Source: Burkholderia stagnalis (GTDB lineage Bacteria; Pseudomonadota; Gammaproteobacteria; Burkholderiales; Burkholderiaceae). Taken from it: a stretch of DNA of 64,000 nucleotides. Below the pieces are notes generated by a model. It was not told the origin of the DNA and did no database searches. It saw nothing but the letters and a program-made list of their open reading frames with translations. Position 1 is the stretch's first letter. Every line of letters begins with the position of its first letter. Below are positions 34,050-43,491 of this stretch, piece by piece. Position numbers and translations under genes: made by a program. The DNA lies in contig NZ_CADESW010000027.1 of assembly GCF_902830275.1 (NCBI RefSeq), positions 39,774 to 103,773 of the forward strand, read 5' to 3'.

Positions 34050-34151
34050 TCGGTGCCTCCATGCGGATTGAGAGTCGCATCGAGGCTAAAGGCGCGGGGC
34101 GGGGGTGTATTGAAGAAAACTGCCCTTGGCGGCGCGGGCCGCCGAAGGGCG

Positions 34152-35594
34152 TCAGTGCAGCGCGCGCGGCGCGGGAGCCGTTGCCGGAGCGGAAACCGGC
34201 GCTGCGTCGGCCGCCCGCGCCGGCTCGGCGGCCGGCGCCGCGACCGAGAACCCGAACGTGTTGAGGCCGGCCGCGCACGCGACGAACACGCTGCCGCCGT
34301 GCATTTCCGCGACCGCCTTGACGATCGACAGCCCGAGCCCGTGGTTTTCCGTGCTGTTCGCGCGTGCCTCCTCGAGCCGGTAGAAGCGTTCGAACATATG
34401 CGCGCGCTGCGCGACGTCGATCGGCGCACCGGGGTTCGCGACCGACACCTCGACGAGCGTGTCGCGCCGCGTGATCGTCACCTGCAGCATCGCGCCGGGC
34501 GCCGAGTGCTGGATCGCATTGATCAGCAGGTTCGTCATCGCGCGGCGGAACAGCGACGGATCGACGCTCGCGCGCGCGTCGCCGTGCAGCTCGGCGCGCA
34601 ACTGCGCCTCGTCGAGCGGGATCTCCAGGAAATCGAGCATGCGCCGCACCTCGCCGGCGAGCGACACGTCCTTCAGGTCGCTCGCGCGCTCGCCGCGATC
34701 GCTGCGCGACAGGAACAGCATGTCGTTGACGATCACGCGCAGCCGTTCGAATTCCTCGAGGTTCGACTGCAGCGTCTGGCGCATCCGCTCGACCGAGCGG
34801 TCGCGGCTCGTCAGCGCGACCTGGGTCTGGCCGATCAGGATGCTCACCGGCGTGCGCAGCTCGTGCGCGACGTCGGCGTTGAAGGCCTCGAGCCGCTCGT
34901 AGGCCTGCTGGATGCGTTCGAGCGCGCCGTTGAACGACGCGGCGAGATCGCGCAGCTCGGCCGGGAGCGCGTCGGTCTGCAGCCGCTGCTGCCGGTTCGC
35001 GGAGCCGATCGCCGCCGCGTCCTGCGACATCCGGTCGAGCGGCGCGAGCCCGAAGCGCGCGACCGCGCGGCCCAGCAGCAGCGTGATGCCGGTGGCGAGC
35101 GCGATCAGCGCGGCGAGCGTCCAGCCGAAGCGGCGCAGCATCCGCTGCGTGCGCTCGCACGACGTCGCGACGATCAGCTTCAGCTCGGGGCGTTCGCCGC
35201 TGCCGGCCACCGTGACGGTCTTGGTCATCACGTCGTAGCTGCTGTCGTTGAGCCGGTAGCGCTGGAACGCGCCGAACGGCGCACCGTGCGGCGTGCCGTT
35301 CGGCGGGCGGCCGAAGCGGAACGCCGGGTTCGCGCTGTCGACCTGGTAATGCGTCGAGCCGTCCGGCGGCTCGAGATCGGCGAGCTTCTCCTGCGTGATG
35401 TGCCAGCGCGCGGCCGTGGTCGCGTGCGACACGATCATCTCGACCACCTTCGCTCGCGTGTCGAGCGTCGCGCGCAGCTCGGCGAACAGTTGCCGCTCCA
35501 TCATCACGAACAGGCCGACGCCGACCAGCGTAAACACGAGGAACGACACGATGCCGAACATCGCGGACAGGCGCAGGGCGATCGAGCGTTTCAT
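34152..35594 (-). CDS. sensor histidine kinase, CusS/IrlS heavy-metal type
   Basis: A 480-residue membrane sensor. TM1 is at residues 10-31 and TM2 near 157-175, enclosing a periplasmic sensor of about 125 residues. A HAMP segment follows, then the H-box DVAHELRTPVSILIGQTQ (His244), an N-box NLLINAIQHS, and the G-box ENHGLGLSIVKAVAEMHGG. The layout matches the heavy-metal sensor kinases IrlS, CopS and CusS. Its ATG overlaps the response regulator stop (ATGA). It follows the RND efflux genes on the same strand and probably controls them. The signal could be a metal or an antibiotic-like compound. Confidence 0.92.
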   Translation of the reverse strand: MKRSIALRLSAMFGIVSFLVFTLVGVGLFVMMERQLFAELRATLDTRAKVVEMIVSHATTAARWHITQEKLADLEPPDGSTHYQVDSANPAFRFGRPPNGTPHGAPFGAFQRYRLNDSSYDVMTKTVTVAGSGERPELKLIVATSCERTQRMLRRFGWTLAALIALATGITLLLGRAVARFGLAPLDRMSQDAAAIGSANRQQRLQTDALPAELRDLAASFNGALERIQQAYERLEAFNADVAHELRTPVSILIGQTQVALTSRDRSVERMRQTLQSNLEEFERLRVIVNDMLFLSRSDRGERASDLKDVSLAGEVRRMLDFLEIPLDEAQLRAELHGDARASVDPSLFRRAMTNLLINAIQHSAPGAMLQVTITRRDTLVEVSVANPGAPIDVAQRAHMFERFYRLEEARANSTENHGLGLSIVKAVAEMHGGSVFVACAAGLNTFGFSVAAPAAEPARAADAAPVSAPATAPAPRALH

Positions 35595-36295
35595 AGGCGC
35601 CTCTCGCCGTCGGCCTCGTCGCGCGCCTCGCGCTCCTCGAGCACGTAGCCCATCCCGCGGATCGTGTGCAGCAGCTTGTCGGCGAACGGGCCGTCGAGCT
35701 TCGCGCGCAGCCGCTTGATCGCGGTCTCGACGACGTTCGCGTTGCTGTCGAAGTTCACGTCCCACACGAGCTCGGCGATCGTCGTCTTCGACAGCACCTC
35801 GCCGCTGCGCCGCGCGAGCACGCCGAGCAGCTGGAATTCCTGCGCGGTCAGGTCGAGGCGCGTGCCGTCGCGCGTCGCGCGGCGGCCGATCAGGTCGACC
35901 CGCAGGTCGCCGATCGAGATCAGCGTCGATTCCTGCACGCGCGCGCGGCGCGTCAGCGCGCGCAGCCGCTCGATCAGCTCGAGGAACGAGAACGGCTTGG
36001 TCAGGTAGTCGTCGGCGCCGCCGCGCAGCCCGCGCACGCGATCGTCCACGCGGTCGCGCGCGGTGAGCATGATCACCGGCGTCTGCTTCTGCGCGCGCAA
36101 TGCGCGCAGCACGCCGAAGCCGTCGAGCTTCGGCAGCATCACGTCGAGCACCACCACGTCGTAGTCGAATTCGACGGCTTTCCACGCGCCGTCCTCGCCG
36201 TCGAGCGCGGTGTCGACCACCCAGCCTTCCTCGGTCAGGCCGCTCTTCAGGTATTCGACGACCTTCAGTTCGTCGTCGACGATCAGCACTTTCAT
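35591..36295 (-). CDS. OmpR/CusR-family response regulator
   Basis: A 234-residue OmpR-type response regulator. The receiver domain has the phosphate acceptor in VVVLDVMLPKLDG (Asp51), acidic residues DD at 7-8 and the switch lysine in DYLTKPFSF. The C-terminal winged helix (LSKTTIAELVWDVNFDSNANVVETAIKRLRAKL) is of the CusR/CopR/IrlR subtype. It starts 19 bases after the outer-membrane factor stop and overlaps the kinase gene by 4 bases. It likely activates the efflux operon to which it is joined. Confidence 0.94.
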   Translation of the reverse strand: MKVLIVDDELKVVEYLKSGLTEEGWVVDTALDGEDGAWKAVEFDYDVVVLDVMLPKLDGFGVLRALRAQKQTPVIMLTARDRVDDRVRGLRGGADDYLTKPFSFLELIERLRALTRRARVQESTLISIGDLRVDLIGRRATRDGTRLDLTAQEFQLLGVLARRSGEVLSKTTIAELVWDVNFDSNANVVETAIKRLRAKLDGPFADKLLHTIRGMGYVLEEREARDEADGERRL

Positions 36296-36314
36296 GTCGG
36301 GTTCCGTTGTCGGG

Positions 36315-37808
36315 TCAGGGGGCCGCCGCCGTGACGGCGGGCGGTGCGGGGTTCGCCGGCTCGCCGTCCGCCCAGCCGCCGCCGAGCGCCTTCGCGAGGA
36401 ACACCACGAGCGCCGCGCGCTGGCCCTGGATCTGCACGGCCTGCCGCTCGCTCGTCAGCAGTTGCTGCTGCGCGGTCAACACGTCGATGAACGGCGTCAG
36501 CCCGCCCGCGTAGCGGTCCTGCGCGAGCGACACCAGCTTGCGCGCGTCGTCGACCGCGGCCGCCGCCTGCCGCGCCGCCTCGTCGAGCACCGACAGGCCG
36601 GTGACCGCATTTTGCACCTCCTGGAACGCGGTGAGCACGGCCTGCCGGTAATTCGCCTGCGCGGCAACGTAGCCGGCCTGCGCGAAATCGACGCCGGCCT
36701 TCAGCCGGCCGCCCTCGAACAGCGGCTGGCTGAGCGACGCGCCCACCGACCACAGCAGCGCCGGCACGGTGAACAGCCCCGAGAAGCGGGCCGCGTCCCA
36801 GCCGATGCCGGGCGTCAGCGTGACGCGGGGGAAATACGCGGCGCGCGCGACGCCGATCTGCGCGTTCGCGGCGGCCATCGCGCGCTCGGCCGACGCGACG
36901 TCGGGGCGGCGCTGCAGCAGGTCGCTCGGCATGCCGGTCGGCAGCGCGGGCGCATTGATCGGCACCACGCGCGGCGGCAACGAGAAGGCCGGCGCGGGCG
37001 TGCCGACCAGCGTCGCGATCGCCGTCTCCACCTGCGCACGCTGCTGGAGCAGCAACTGGGCCTGGGTGCGCGTGGCGTCGAGCTGCGCGCGCTGCTGCAG
37101 CAGATCGAGGCCCGACACCGCGCCGAGGTCGTGGCGCGCGGTGACGTAATCGAGCGCCTTCTGCTGCAGGTCGATCGAGCGCCTGACGACGTCGATTTCC
37201 GCATCGAGCTCGCGCAGCGCGAAGTAGCTCGACGCGAGATCGGCGGTCAGCACGAGGCGCGCGTTCGCGAAATCGTCGCGTGCCTGCTCGGTGCCGGCCT
37301 GCGCGGATTCGACGCTGCGCCGCACGCGCCCGAACAGGTCGAGTTCGTAGCTGGCGCTGGCGCCGACCTGGATGTCGTTCTGCACCGTCGACGAACTCCT
37401 TACCGCGTAGTTCGTCTGCGGCCGGTCGGCGGAGATCTTGAAGCGCTGGCCGCTCGCGTTCAGGTTCACGGCCGGATACTGCGCGGACGCGACCGACGCG
37501 AGCGTCGCCTTCGCCTGGTCGTAGCGCGCGGCGACGACTTTCAGGCTCTGGTTGTTGCGCAGCGCGTCGGCTTCGAGCGCGTCGAGCTGCGGATCGCCGA
37601 ACGCGCGCCACCAGGCCGGATCGAGCGGCGCATGCGCGGGCGCGGCCGGGTGCCAGTACGCGTCGGCCGGGTCGAGCCGCCACGCGGCGGGCGTGTCGAC
37701 GTCGGGCCGCCGATAGTCGGGGCCGACCGCGCAGCCGGCGAGGGCGGCGAGGGTGGCGAGCGCCGTGGCCAGCGCGACCGGCCGCCGCGGGAAGCGGGCG
37801 CGCGTCAC
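36315..37808 (-). CDS. RND efflux outer-membrane factor, NodT-type lipoprotein
   Basis: A 497-residue TolC-like lipoprotein. The lipobox is LAALAGC (Cys26), then AVGPDYRRPDVDTPAAW, the usual family start. The repeat structure is clear, with LFGRVRRSVESAQAG in the first half and LSQPLFEGGRLKAGVDFAQAGY in the second. A GTG at 37808 overlaps the stop of the adaptor gene (GTGA). It should be the exit channel for the RND pump encoded upstream, and is distinct from the second NodT protein at 11-12.5 kb. Confidence 0.93.
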   Translation of the reverse strand: MTRARFPRRPVALATALATLAALAGCAVGPDYRRPDVDTPAAWRLDPADAYWHPAAPAHAPLDPAWWRAFGDPQLDALEADALRNNQSLKVVAARYDQAKATLASVASAQYPAVNLNASGQRFKISADRPQTNYAVRSSSTVQNDIQVGASASYELDLFGRVRRSVESAQAGTEQARDDFANARLVLTADLASSYFALRELDAEIDVVRRSIDLQQKALDYVTARHDLGAVSGLDLLQQRAQLDATRTQAQLLLQQRAQVETAIATLVGTPAPAFSLPPRVVPINAPALPTGMPSDLLQRRPDVASAERAMAAANAQIGVARAAYFPRVTLTPGIGWDAARFSGLFTVPALLWSVGASLSQPLFEGGRLKAGVDFAQAGYVAAQANYRQAVLTAFQEVQNAVTGLSVLDEAARQAAAAVDDARKLVSLAQDRYAGGLTPFIDVLTAQQQLLTSERQAVQIQGQRAALVVFLAKALGGGWADGEPANPAPPAVTAAAP

Positions 37809-39037
37809 GTCTTCGCTCCTGGCGCGGCGCCGGACGCGGGTTGCGGCGGCTGCTTGGCGATGACGACCTGGTCGCCGTTCGCGAGCGCGTCGCTCGGGTT
37901 CACGACGAGGCGATCGTCGGGCGTGATGCCGCCGTCGATCTCGAGCGTCTGCCCGACGGTGCGCAGCACCGTCACCGGTTTCAGGCGGATCTGGCCGTGC
38001 GCGTCGACGGTCGCGACCGTCGGCCCTTCCGCGCGGAACAGCAGCGTGTTGGCGGGGATCGACAGGCGGCCGGCAGGTGCCATCGGCAGCGTCGCCTGCA
38101 CGTAGGCGCCGGGCAGCAGCCGGCCGTCGGGGTTCGGCAGCGTGATCTCGATCTGCAGCGAGCGGGTGGCGACGTCGATCGCCTCGGACGTGCGCGTGAT
38201 CGTGCCGTCGAACGTCTGCCCCGGCAGCTCGGCCTGCGCGACGCTCACGTGCTGGCCGGTCTTCACCTGCTGCGCATACGCCTGCGGCACCTGCACGTAC
38301 AGGCGCAGCCGGTCGGCCTGCACGACGGTGAACAGCGCGCGGCCCGCGTTGCCGGAACTGACGAGATCGCCGACGTCCACGTTGCGCTGCGTGACGATCC
38401 CGTCGATCGGCGCGACGATGCGCTGGAAACCCTTCAGCTCGGTGAGCCGGCGCATGTTCGCGTCGGCCGCCGCGAGGTTGGCAGTGCCCTGGTTGTACGC
38501 GCCCTGGCGGTCGTCGAGCTCCTGCTGCGACACCGCATCGCGCTGGCGCAGCTGCTGCGCGCGCTCGAACGACGTCTTCGCGAGCGCGAGCGCGGCCTGC
38601 GCCTGCTGGCGTTGCGCGGTGGCCTGCGCGAGCTCCTGGTTCAGCTCAGGGGTGTCGAGCTCGGCGAGCAGCTGCCCCTGCTTCACGTGCGCGCCGATAT
38701 CGGCCTGCCAGCGCAGCACGTAGCCGCTCGCACGCGCGAAGATCGGCGCCTCGACATAGCCGCGCAGGGTGCCCGGCAGCGACAGCCGGCCGCCGGACGC
38801 GGCGTCGGCCGGATGCACGACGTTCACGTACTGGCGCGCGTTCTGCGCGGTGAGCGCGTCGAGCCGGTTGTGGTTCGTGACGTTGCTGACGATCGTGCGC
38901 GCCGCGCCGGCCGCCAGCAGCACGCCGACGACGATCACGACGATCCGCGCGCGTCGCCACACGCCGGCCCGCGCGGGCAGGTCGAGCCCGTGTTCGTCTA
39001 CCTGGATGCCGACGGCGCTGTGATGTTTCTCTTCCAT
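37805..39037 (-). CDS. RND periplasmic adaptor subunit (HlyD/MdtA-like)
   Basis: A 410-residue membrane-fusion protein. An N-terminal anchor helix (IVVIVVGVLLAAGAARTIV, about residues 35-53) is followed by the lipoyl half LPGTLRGYVEAPIFARASGYV, an alpha-hairpin from about 130 to 200, the second lipoyl half IVAPIDGIVTQRNVDVGDLV and the beta-barrel/membrane-proximal domains. It should link the RND pump to the NodT channel. The ATG at 39037 gives the conserved cytoplasmic start; the longer frame is dropped. It lies 43 bases after the pump gene. Confidence 0.93.
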   Translation of the reverse strand: MEEKHHSAVGIQVDEHGLDLPARAGVWRRARIVVIVVGVLLAAGAARTIVSNVTNHNRLDALTAQNARQYVNVVHPADAASGGRLSLPGTLRGYVEAPIFARASGYVLRWQADIGAHVKQGQLLAELDTPELNQELAQATAQRQQAQAALALAKTSFERAQQLRQRDAVSQQELDDRQGAYNQGTANLAAADANMRRLTELKGFQRIVAPIDGIVTQRNVDVGDLVSSGNAGRALFTVVQADRLRLYVQVPQAYAQQVKTGQHVSVAQAELPGQTFDGTITRTSEAIDVATRSLQIEITLPNPDGRLLPGAYVQATLPMAPAGRLSIPANTLLFRAEGPTVATVDAHGQIRLKPVTVLRTVGQTLEIDGGITPDDRLVVNPSDALANGDQVVIAKQPPQPASGAAPGAKT

Positions 39038-39080
39038 GAGTTCAACCGGTCTATATGCGAAGCGGGAATCAGTGTCCGGC

Positions 39081-42000
39081 CTAGCTCGCCCGCCGCCGCG
39101 CGAGCCGCGCATGCACGCCGGCGAACACGAGCGGAACGAACAGCAGCGTCGAGACGGTCGCGAACAGCAGCCCGCCGATCACCGCGCGGCCGAGCGGCGC
39201 GTTCTGCTCGGCGCCTTCACCGAGGCCGAGCGCCATCGGCACCATGCCGATGATCATCGCGAGCGCGGTCATCAGCACCGGGCGGATGCGGGTCGCGCCG
39301 GCCTCGAGCGCGGCGGTGAGCGGCGGCGCGCCGGCCGCGAGCCGCTGGCGCGCGAACGACACGACGAGAATGCTGTTCGCGGTCGCGACGCCCACCGTCA
39401 TCACCGCGCCCGTCAGCGCGGGCACGCTCAGGTGGGTGCCGGTGACGAACAGCATCCACGCGATGCCGGCGAGCGCGGCCGGCATCGCGCTGATGATGAT
39501 CAGCGGGTCGAGCCACGACTGGAAGTTCACGACGATCAGCAGGTAGACGAGCACGATCGCCATCGCGACGCCCGCGCCGAGGCCGATGTATGACGTGCGC
39601 ATCGTCTCGATCTGGCCGCGCATCGTCAGCTCGGTGCCGCGCGGCAGCGTCGCGCGCGCGTCGGACACGATGCGGTCGATCTCGCTCGCCACCGAGCCGA
39701 GGTCGCGGCCCTCGACGCTCACGTACAGGTCGATCGCCGGGCGGATGTTGTAGTGCGTGATCACCGCCGGCTCGCTCGTGGTGCGCACCTGCACGAGGTT
39801 GCCGAGCAGTTGCAGCGGCGCGCCGGTGCGCCCGGCGGATACGGGCGTGCCCAGCAGGTCGCCCACCGAGCCGATGTCGTACTGCGGGGTCTGGATCGCG
39901 AGCGGGTACTGCACGCCCGACTTCGGGTTGACCCAGAACGATGGCGTGGTCTGCCCGCTGCCCGACAGCGAGATCAGCATGTTCTGCGCGACGTTCTGCG
40001 CGGAGAGGTTCAGCTGCTGCATGCGCGTGCGGTCCATGTCGGCCACCAGGGTCGGCTGGTCGTTGCGCTGCAGCACGTGCGCGTCGACCGCGCCGGGGAT
40101 TTGCCTGACCTGTTTCATCAGGCGGCTTGCGATAGCCATGTTACTCGCGAGATCGTTGCCGAGCACCTGCACGTCGATCGCGGCCGGCTGCCCGAAGTTC
40201 AGGATCTGCGTGATGATGTCCGACGGCTGGAAGAAGAACTCGGCGCCCGGGAAGCGTTCGGGCAGCAGCGCGCGCAGCCGCTCGACGTAGTGCTGCGTTG
40301 CCGCGTGGCCGGGCTTCAGCGCGATCAGGATCTCGCCGTCGAGCGAGCCGATCGTGCCCGCGTTGCTGTACGACAGGTTGATGCCGCTGATCGGCTGCCC
40401 GAGGTTGTCGACGATCGCGCCGAGCTCGTCGGGCGGCACGACCTCGCGCACCACGCGTTCGACCTGGTCGGCGAGGCGCGCGGTTTCCTCGATCCGGTAG
40501 CCGGTCGGCGCGCGCATGTGCAGCCGGATGTTGCCGGAATCGGCGTTCGGGAAGAAGTCGCGGCCGAGCGCGAACACGAGGCCCGTCGACAGCACGCAGA
40601 AGCCGAGGAAGCACATCGCGTAGAAGCGGCGGCGCACCAGCAGCATGCTGAGCAGCACGATGTACGACGCGCGCAGCCGCTCGAACGCGTGATTGAAGCG
40701 GTGATGGATGCGCGCGAAACGCGACGTCGAACGGCCGGGCCCGGTGCTCGCCTGCTGCGGGCGGAACAGCAGCATCGCGAGCGTCGGCACGAGCGTGCGC
40801 GACAGCACGTACGACGCGAGCATCGCGAACACCACGGCTTCCGCGAGCGGCACGAACAGGTAGCGCGCGACGCCGGTGAGGAAGAACATCGGCACGAACA
40901 CGATGCAGATGCACAGCGTCGACACGAACGCCGGCACCGCGATCTCGCCCGCGCCGTCGAGGATCGCGTCGTGCAGGCCGGTGCCGAGATGCAGGTGACG
41001 CTCGATGTTCTCGATCGTCACGGTTGCATCGTCCACCAGGATGCCGACCGCGAGCGCAAGGCCGCCGAGCGTCATGATGTTGATGGTTTCGCCGAGTGCG
41101 GCGAGCGCGATCAGCGACGTGAAGATCGACAGCGGGATCGAGATCGCGATGATCAGCGTGCTGCGCCAGTTGCCGAGGAACAGCAGGATCATCAGCGCGG
41201 TCAGCACGGCGGCGATCAGCGCCTCGTGGATCACGCCCTGCACGGCGGCGTCGACGAACACCGACTGGTCGAACAGCGGCGTGATCGTCAGGCCCTCGGG
41301 CAGCGTCGGCTCGACCTTCGGCAGCAGCGCTTTCAGGTCCGACACGACCTTCAGCGTCGATGCGTCGCCGCTCTTCAGGATGGACACCAGCACGCCGCGC
41401 TGGCCGTTCTGGCGCACCACGTTGGTCTGCGGCGAGAAGCCGTCGCGCACGGCCGCGACTTCGCCGAGGTAGGTGGTCGCGCCGTTCACGGTCTGCAGCG
41501 GGATATGGCCGATGTCGGCGATGGTGTCGGCCGACGCGTTGGTGTCGATCCGGTACTCGGTCTGGCCCATCTTCGCGGTGCCGGTGGGCAGCACGAGGTT
41601 CTGCGCATTGACCGCGTTGACGACGTCGGTGGGCGTGAGCCCCTTCGACATCAGCGCCTTCGAATCGATGTCGACCGCGACGACGCGCGTGCGCCCGCCG
41701 TACGGGAACGGCACCTGCGCGCCGGGGATCGTGATCAGCTGCGGGCGCAGGAAGTTCAGCGCGATGTCGGCGAGCGACTGCTCGCTGAGCGTCTTGCTCG
41801 ACAGCCCGAGCTGGATCACCGGGATGCTCGACGCGGAATAGGTGATCACGAGCGGCGGCGTCGCGCCCTGCGGCATTTGCCGGACGATCGCCTGCGCGGA
41901 CGATACCGTCTGCGCGATCGCGGTCTGCACGTTCGCGCCCGGCTGCAGGAACACCTTGACGACGGCCGTGCCGGGCAGCGTCGTCGATTCGATGTGCTGG

Positions 42001-42233
42001 ATGTTGTTGACGGTGGTCGTCAGCACCCGCTCATGCACCGCGGTGATGCGGTTGGTCATCTCCTTCGCCGACAGCCCGTTGTAATTCCAGATCACGCTGA
42101 TCACGGGGATGTCGATCGACGGCAGCACGTCGACGGGCGTGCGCATCAGCGCGAGCGGGGTGGCCAGCACGATCATGATGGCCATCACGATGAACGTGTA
42201 GGGGCGCCTGAGCGCGAGATTGACGATCCACAT
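39081..42233 (-). CDS. RND efflux transporter permease (AcrB/MexB superfamily)
   Basis: A 1050-residue RND pump with 12 transmembrane helices and two large periplasmic loops. TM1 is FIVMAIMIVLATPLAL near residues 14-29. The TM4 proton-relay pair is present in GILVDDATVTIENIER (Asp-Asp), and the second half repeats the fold from about residue 535. The TM4 aspartate pair is also found in drug-type pumps, but this protein resembles the MdtB/AcrB-like group that exports drugs, solvents or toxic metabolites more than the CusA metal group, which has other charged residues. It heads an operon with adaptor, channel and two-component system. Confidence 0.94.
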   Translation of the reverse strand: MWIVNLALRRPYTFIVMAIMIVLATPLALMRTPVDVLPSIDIPVISVIWNYNGLSAKEMTNRITAVHERVLTTTVNNIQHIESTTLPGTAVVKVFLQPGANVQTAIAQTVSSAQAIVRQMPQGATPPLVITYSASSIPVIQLGLSSKTLSEQSLADIALNFLRPQLITIPGAQVPFPYGGRTRVVAVDIDSKALMSKGLTPTDVVNAVNAQNLVLPTGTAKMGQTEYRIDTNASADTIADIGHIPLQTVNGATTYLGEVAAVRDGFSPQTNVVRQNGQRGVLVSILKSGDASTLKVVSDLKALLPKVEPTLPEGLTITPLFDQSVFVDAAVQGVIHEALIAAVLTALMILLFLGNWRSTLIIAISIPLSIFTSLIALAALGETINIMTLGGLALAVGILVDDATVTIENIERHLHLGTGLHDAILDGAGEIAVPAFVSTLCICIVFVPMFFLTGVARYLFVPLAEAVVFAMLASYVLSRTLVPTLAMLLFRPQQASTGPGRSTSRFARIHHRFNHAFERLRASYIVLLSMLLVRRRFYAMCFLGFCVLSTGLVFALGRDFFPNADSGNIRLHMRAPTGYRIEETARLADQVERVVREVVPPDELGAIVDNLGQPISGINLSYSNAGTIGSLDGEILIALKPGHAATQHYVERLRALLPERFPGAEFFFQPSDIITQILNFGQPAAIDVQVLGNDLASNMAIASRLMKQVRQIPGAVDAHVLQRNDQPTLVADMDRTRMQQLNLSAQNVAQNMLISLSGSGQTTPSFWVNPKSGVQYPLAIQTPQYDIGSVGDLLGTPVSAGRTGAPLQLLGNLVQVRTTSEPAVITHYNIRPAIDLYVSVEGRDLGSVASEIDRIVSDARATLPRGTELTMRGQIETMRTSYIGLGAGVAMAIVLVYLLIVVNFQSWLDPLIIISAMPAALAGIAWMLFVTGTHLSVPALTGAVMTVGVATANSILVVSFARQRLAAGAPPLTAALEAGATRIRPVLMTALAMIIGMVPMALGLGEGAEQNAPLGRAVIGGLLFATVSTLLFVPLVFAGVHARLARRRAS

Positions 42234-42281
42234 GGAGGCAGCGAGGCAGGCGGCGATCAGACGTTGGTAACGGGCACTCGA

Positions 42282-42310
42282 ATGATAGGCGGGCAGGCTG
42301 AACGGGTCAC
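42282..42310 (-). promoter_or_regulatory. candidate promoter of the RND efflux operon
   Basis: On the minus strand, GTGACC (42310-42305) and TATCAT (42287-42282) are 17 bases apart. They lie about 50 bases upstream of the RND pump ATG in the only gap long enough for the operon promoter. Confidence 0.4.
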
Positions 42311-42429
42311 TGACGCGAAACTGGCGGGATTGTCAGCTTCGCGCGGCGCCGGCGTGATGGCCGGTTGCGCGCGCATTCGTCAGACGTGAGCCGCGACTCG
42401 TTCGCGGCCCGCCCCGCGGCGCTCGTCGC

Positions 42430-43179
42430 TCAGATCTGCTCCATCCCGAACCGCGCGAGCGCCGCGAGATCGACGACCTCGATCTGGTTGTACGCGAGCC
42501 GCAGCACGCCGCGCTTCTCGAGCTGCTGCAGCGCCTGGTTGATCCGCTGCCGCGACACGCCGACCAGCATCCCCAGTTCCTCCTGCGAAATCGCCAGCGC
42601 CGGGCCGGTGTCCGGGTACAGGTCCGGGTTGAACAGCTGCGCGAGCGCCTGCGCGACGCGCGCATCGACGTCGAGCAGCCGGCTGTTCTGGATCGACGCG
42701 ATGAATTCGCCCATCCGGTTGTTCAGCTGATGGATCACGAAGCGCGTGAACGGCAGGCTGCTGTCGAGCAGCGCGTGGAACGTGTCGGCCGGCACGAACA
42801 GCACGGTCGAGCGCTGGATCGCGACCACCTCGTACTTGCGCGGCTCGCGCTTGATCACGCTGCCTTCGCCGAACCAGCCGCCGGACGGCACCCCGGAGAA
42901 CGTGCAGCCGCGCCCGGACGCATTGAAGATCGCGAGCTTCAGCAGCCCGCGATGCACGCCGATCCAGTACTCGGACGGCGCGAGCCGCTGCGCGATCACG
43001 TCGCCGGCCTCGCGGCATTCGACGCGCGACTGCGCGAGCACCATCGCCTGGTGTTCGGGGGCGAGCGTGCGGAACCACGCGCACTGGCCGAACAGCACGG
43101 CCAGCGGGCCGGGCTCGGGCGGCGCATCCACGGCGGGCGCGTCGAAGGGGGCGCGAGGGGGGAGAACGTCGTCGTGCAT
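42430..43179 (-). CDS. Crp/Fnr-family transcriptional regulator
   Basis: A 249-residue protein with an N-terminal cyclic-nucleotide-type effector domain (residues 25-150, including SGGWFGEGSVIKREPR) and a C-terminal winged helix with recognition helix ISQEELGMLVGVSRQRINQALQQLEKRG. No FNR cysteine cluster is present at the N-terminus, so it is not an oxygen-sensing iron-sulfur FNR. It is more like the Crp-like regulators of metabolic genes. A 20-bp inverted repeat (43229-43248) sits 50 bases upstream of its start. Target genes unknown; the acyl-CoA synthetase is the nearest candidate. Confidence 0.92.
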   Translation of the reverse strand: MHDDVLPPRAPFDAPAVDAPPEPGPLAVLFGQCAWFRTLAPEHQAMVLAQSRVECREAGDVIAQRLAPSEYWIGVHRGLLKLAIFNASGRGCTFSGVPSGGWFGEGSVIKREPRKYEVVAIQRSTVLFVPADTFHALLDSSLPFTRFVIHQLNNRMGEFIASIQNSRLLDVDARVAQALAQLFNPDLYPDTGPALAISQEELGMLVGVSRQRINQALQQLEKRGVLRLAYNQIEVVDLAALARFGMEQI

Positions 43180-43228
43180 GGGTCCGGGTTTGCGAGGATA
43201 GGGATAACACGCGGGGCGCCGGGCGGAC

Positions 43229-43248
43229 TCTGTCGTTTCGATGACAGA
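43229..43248. promoter_or_regulatory. 20-bp inverted repeat upstream of the Crp/Fnr gene
   Basis: TCTGTC (43229-43234) and GACAGA (43243-43248) are perfect arms around GTTTCGAT. The size and position fit a dimeric regulator site, possibly autoregulatory. It does not match the TTGAT-N4-ATCAA Fnr consensus. Confidence 0.4.
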
Positions 43249-43304
43249 CGGCCCACAATAGCGCCCGTTAGGCTAGGGTCTGTTTACATATGGAACGTGC
43301 ATGC

Positions 43305-43367
43305 GTTGCCACGAGAACGGCCGCTCGCGAGGCGCGCAACGCGGCGAGCGGCCGTTCTCGTGGCAAC
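43305..43367. repeat. 24-bp perfect hairpin inside the MITE-like element
   Basis: The arms 43305-43328 and 43344-43367 are perfect inverted copies with a 15-base loop. As DNA it could extrude as a cruciform; as RNA it would be very stable. Confidence 0.85.
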
Positions 43368-43391
43368 CCAAATTGAAAAACCATTCCAGGG

Positions 43392-43491
43392 GAATGCCCG
43401 AAATCGCCCGCATGGCGGCGTCGCTTGTCGCTTGTCTGGCTCGGCCAAACGGCGCTCCTCACTTCTTGCCTGCGAGCGATTTCGGGCATTC
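43392..43491. repeat. 16-bp perfect inverted repeat inside the MITE-like element
   Basis: GAATGCCCGAAATCGC (43392-43407) is repeated inverted at 43476-43491 with 68 bases between. It abuts the right terminal repeat. Confidence 0.8.

Noticed and set aside
39753..42389. 878-residue open frame on the + strand opposite the RND pump
   Set aside because: It is an antisense shadow. The high GC and strong wobble bias of the pump gene leave few stops on the other strand. It has no family motif, while the minus-strand product is a full RND pump.
42500..43179. Fnr-type oxygen sensor
   Set aside because: The Crp/Fnr protein lacks the N-terminal cysteine cluster and its single central cysteines are not in an Fnr pattern, so an iron-sulfur oxygen sensor is not supported.
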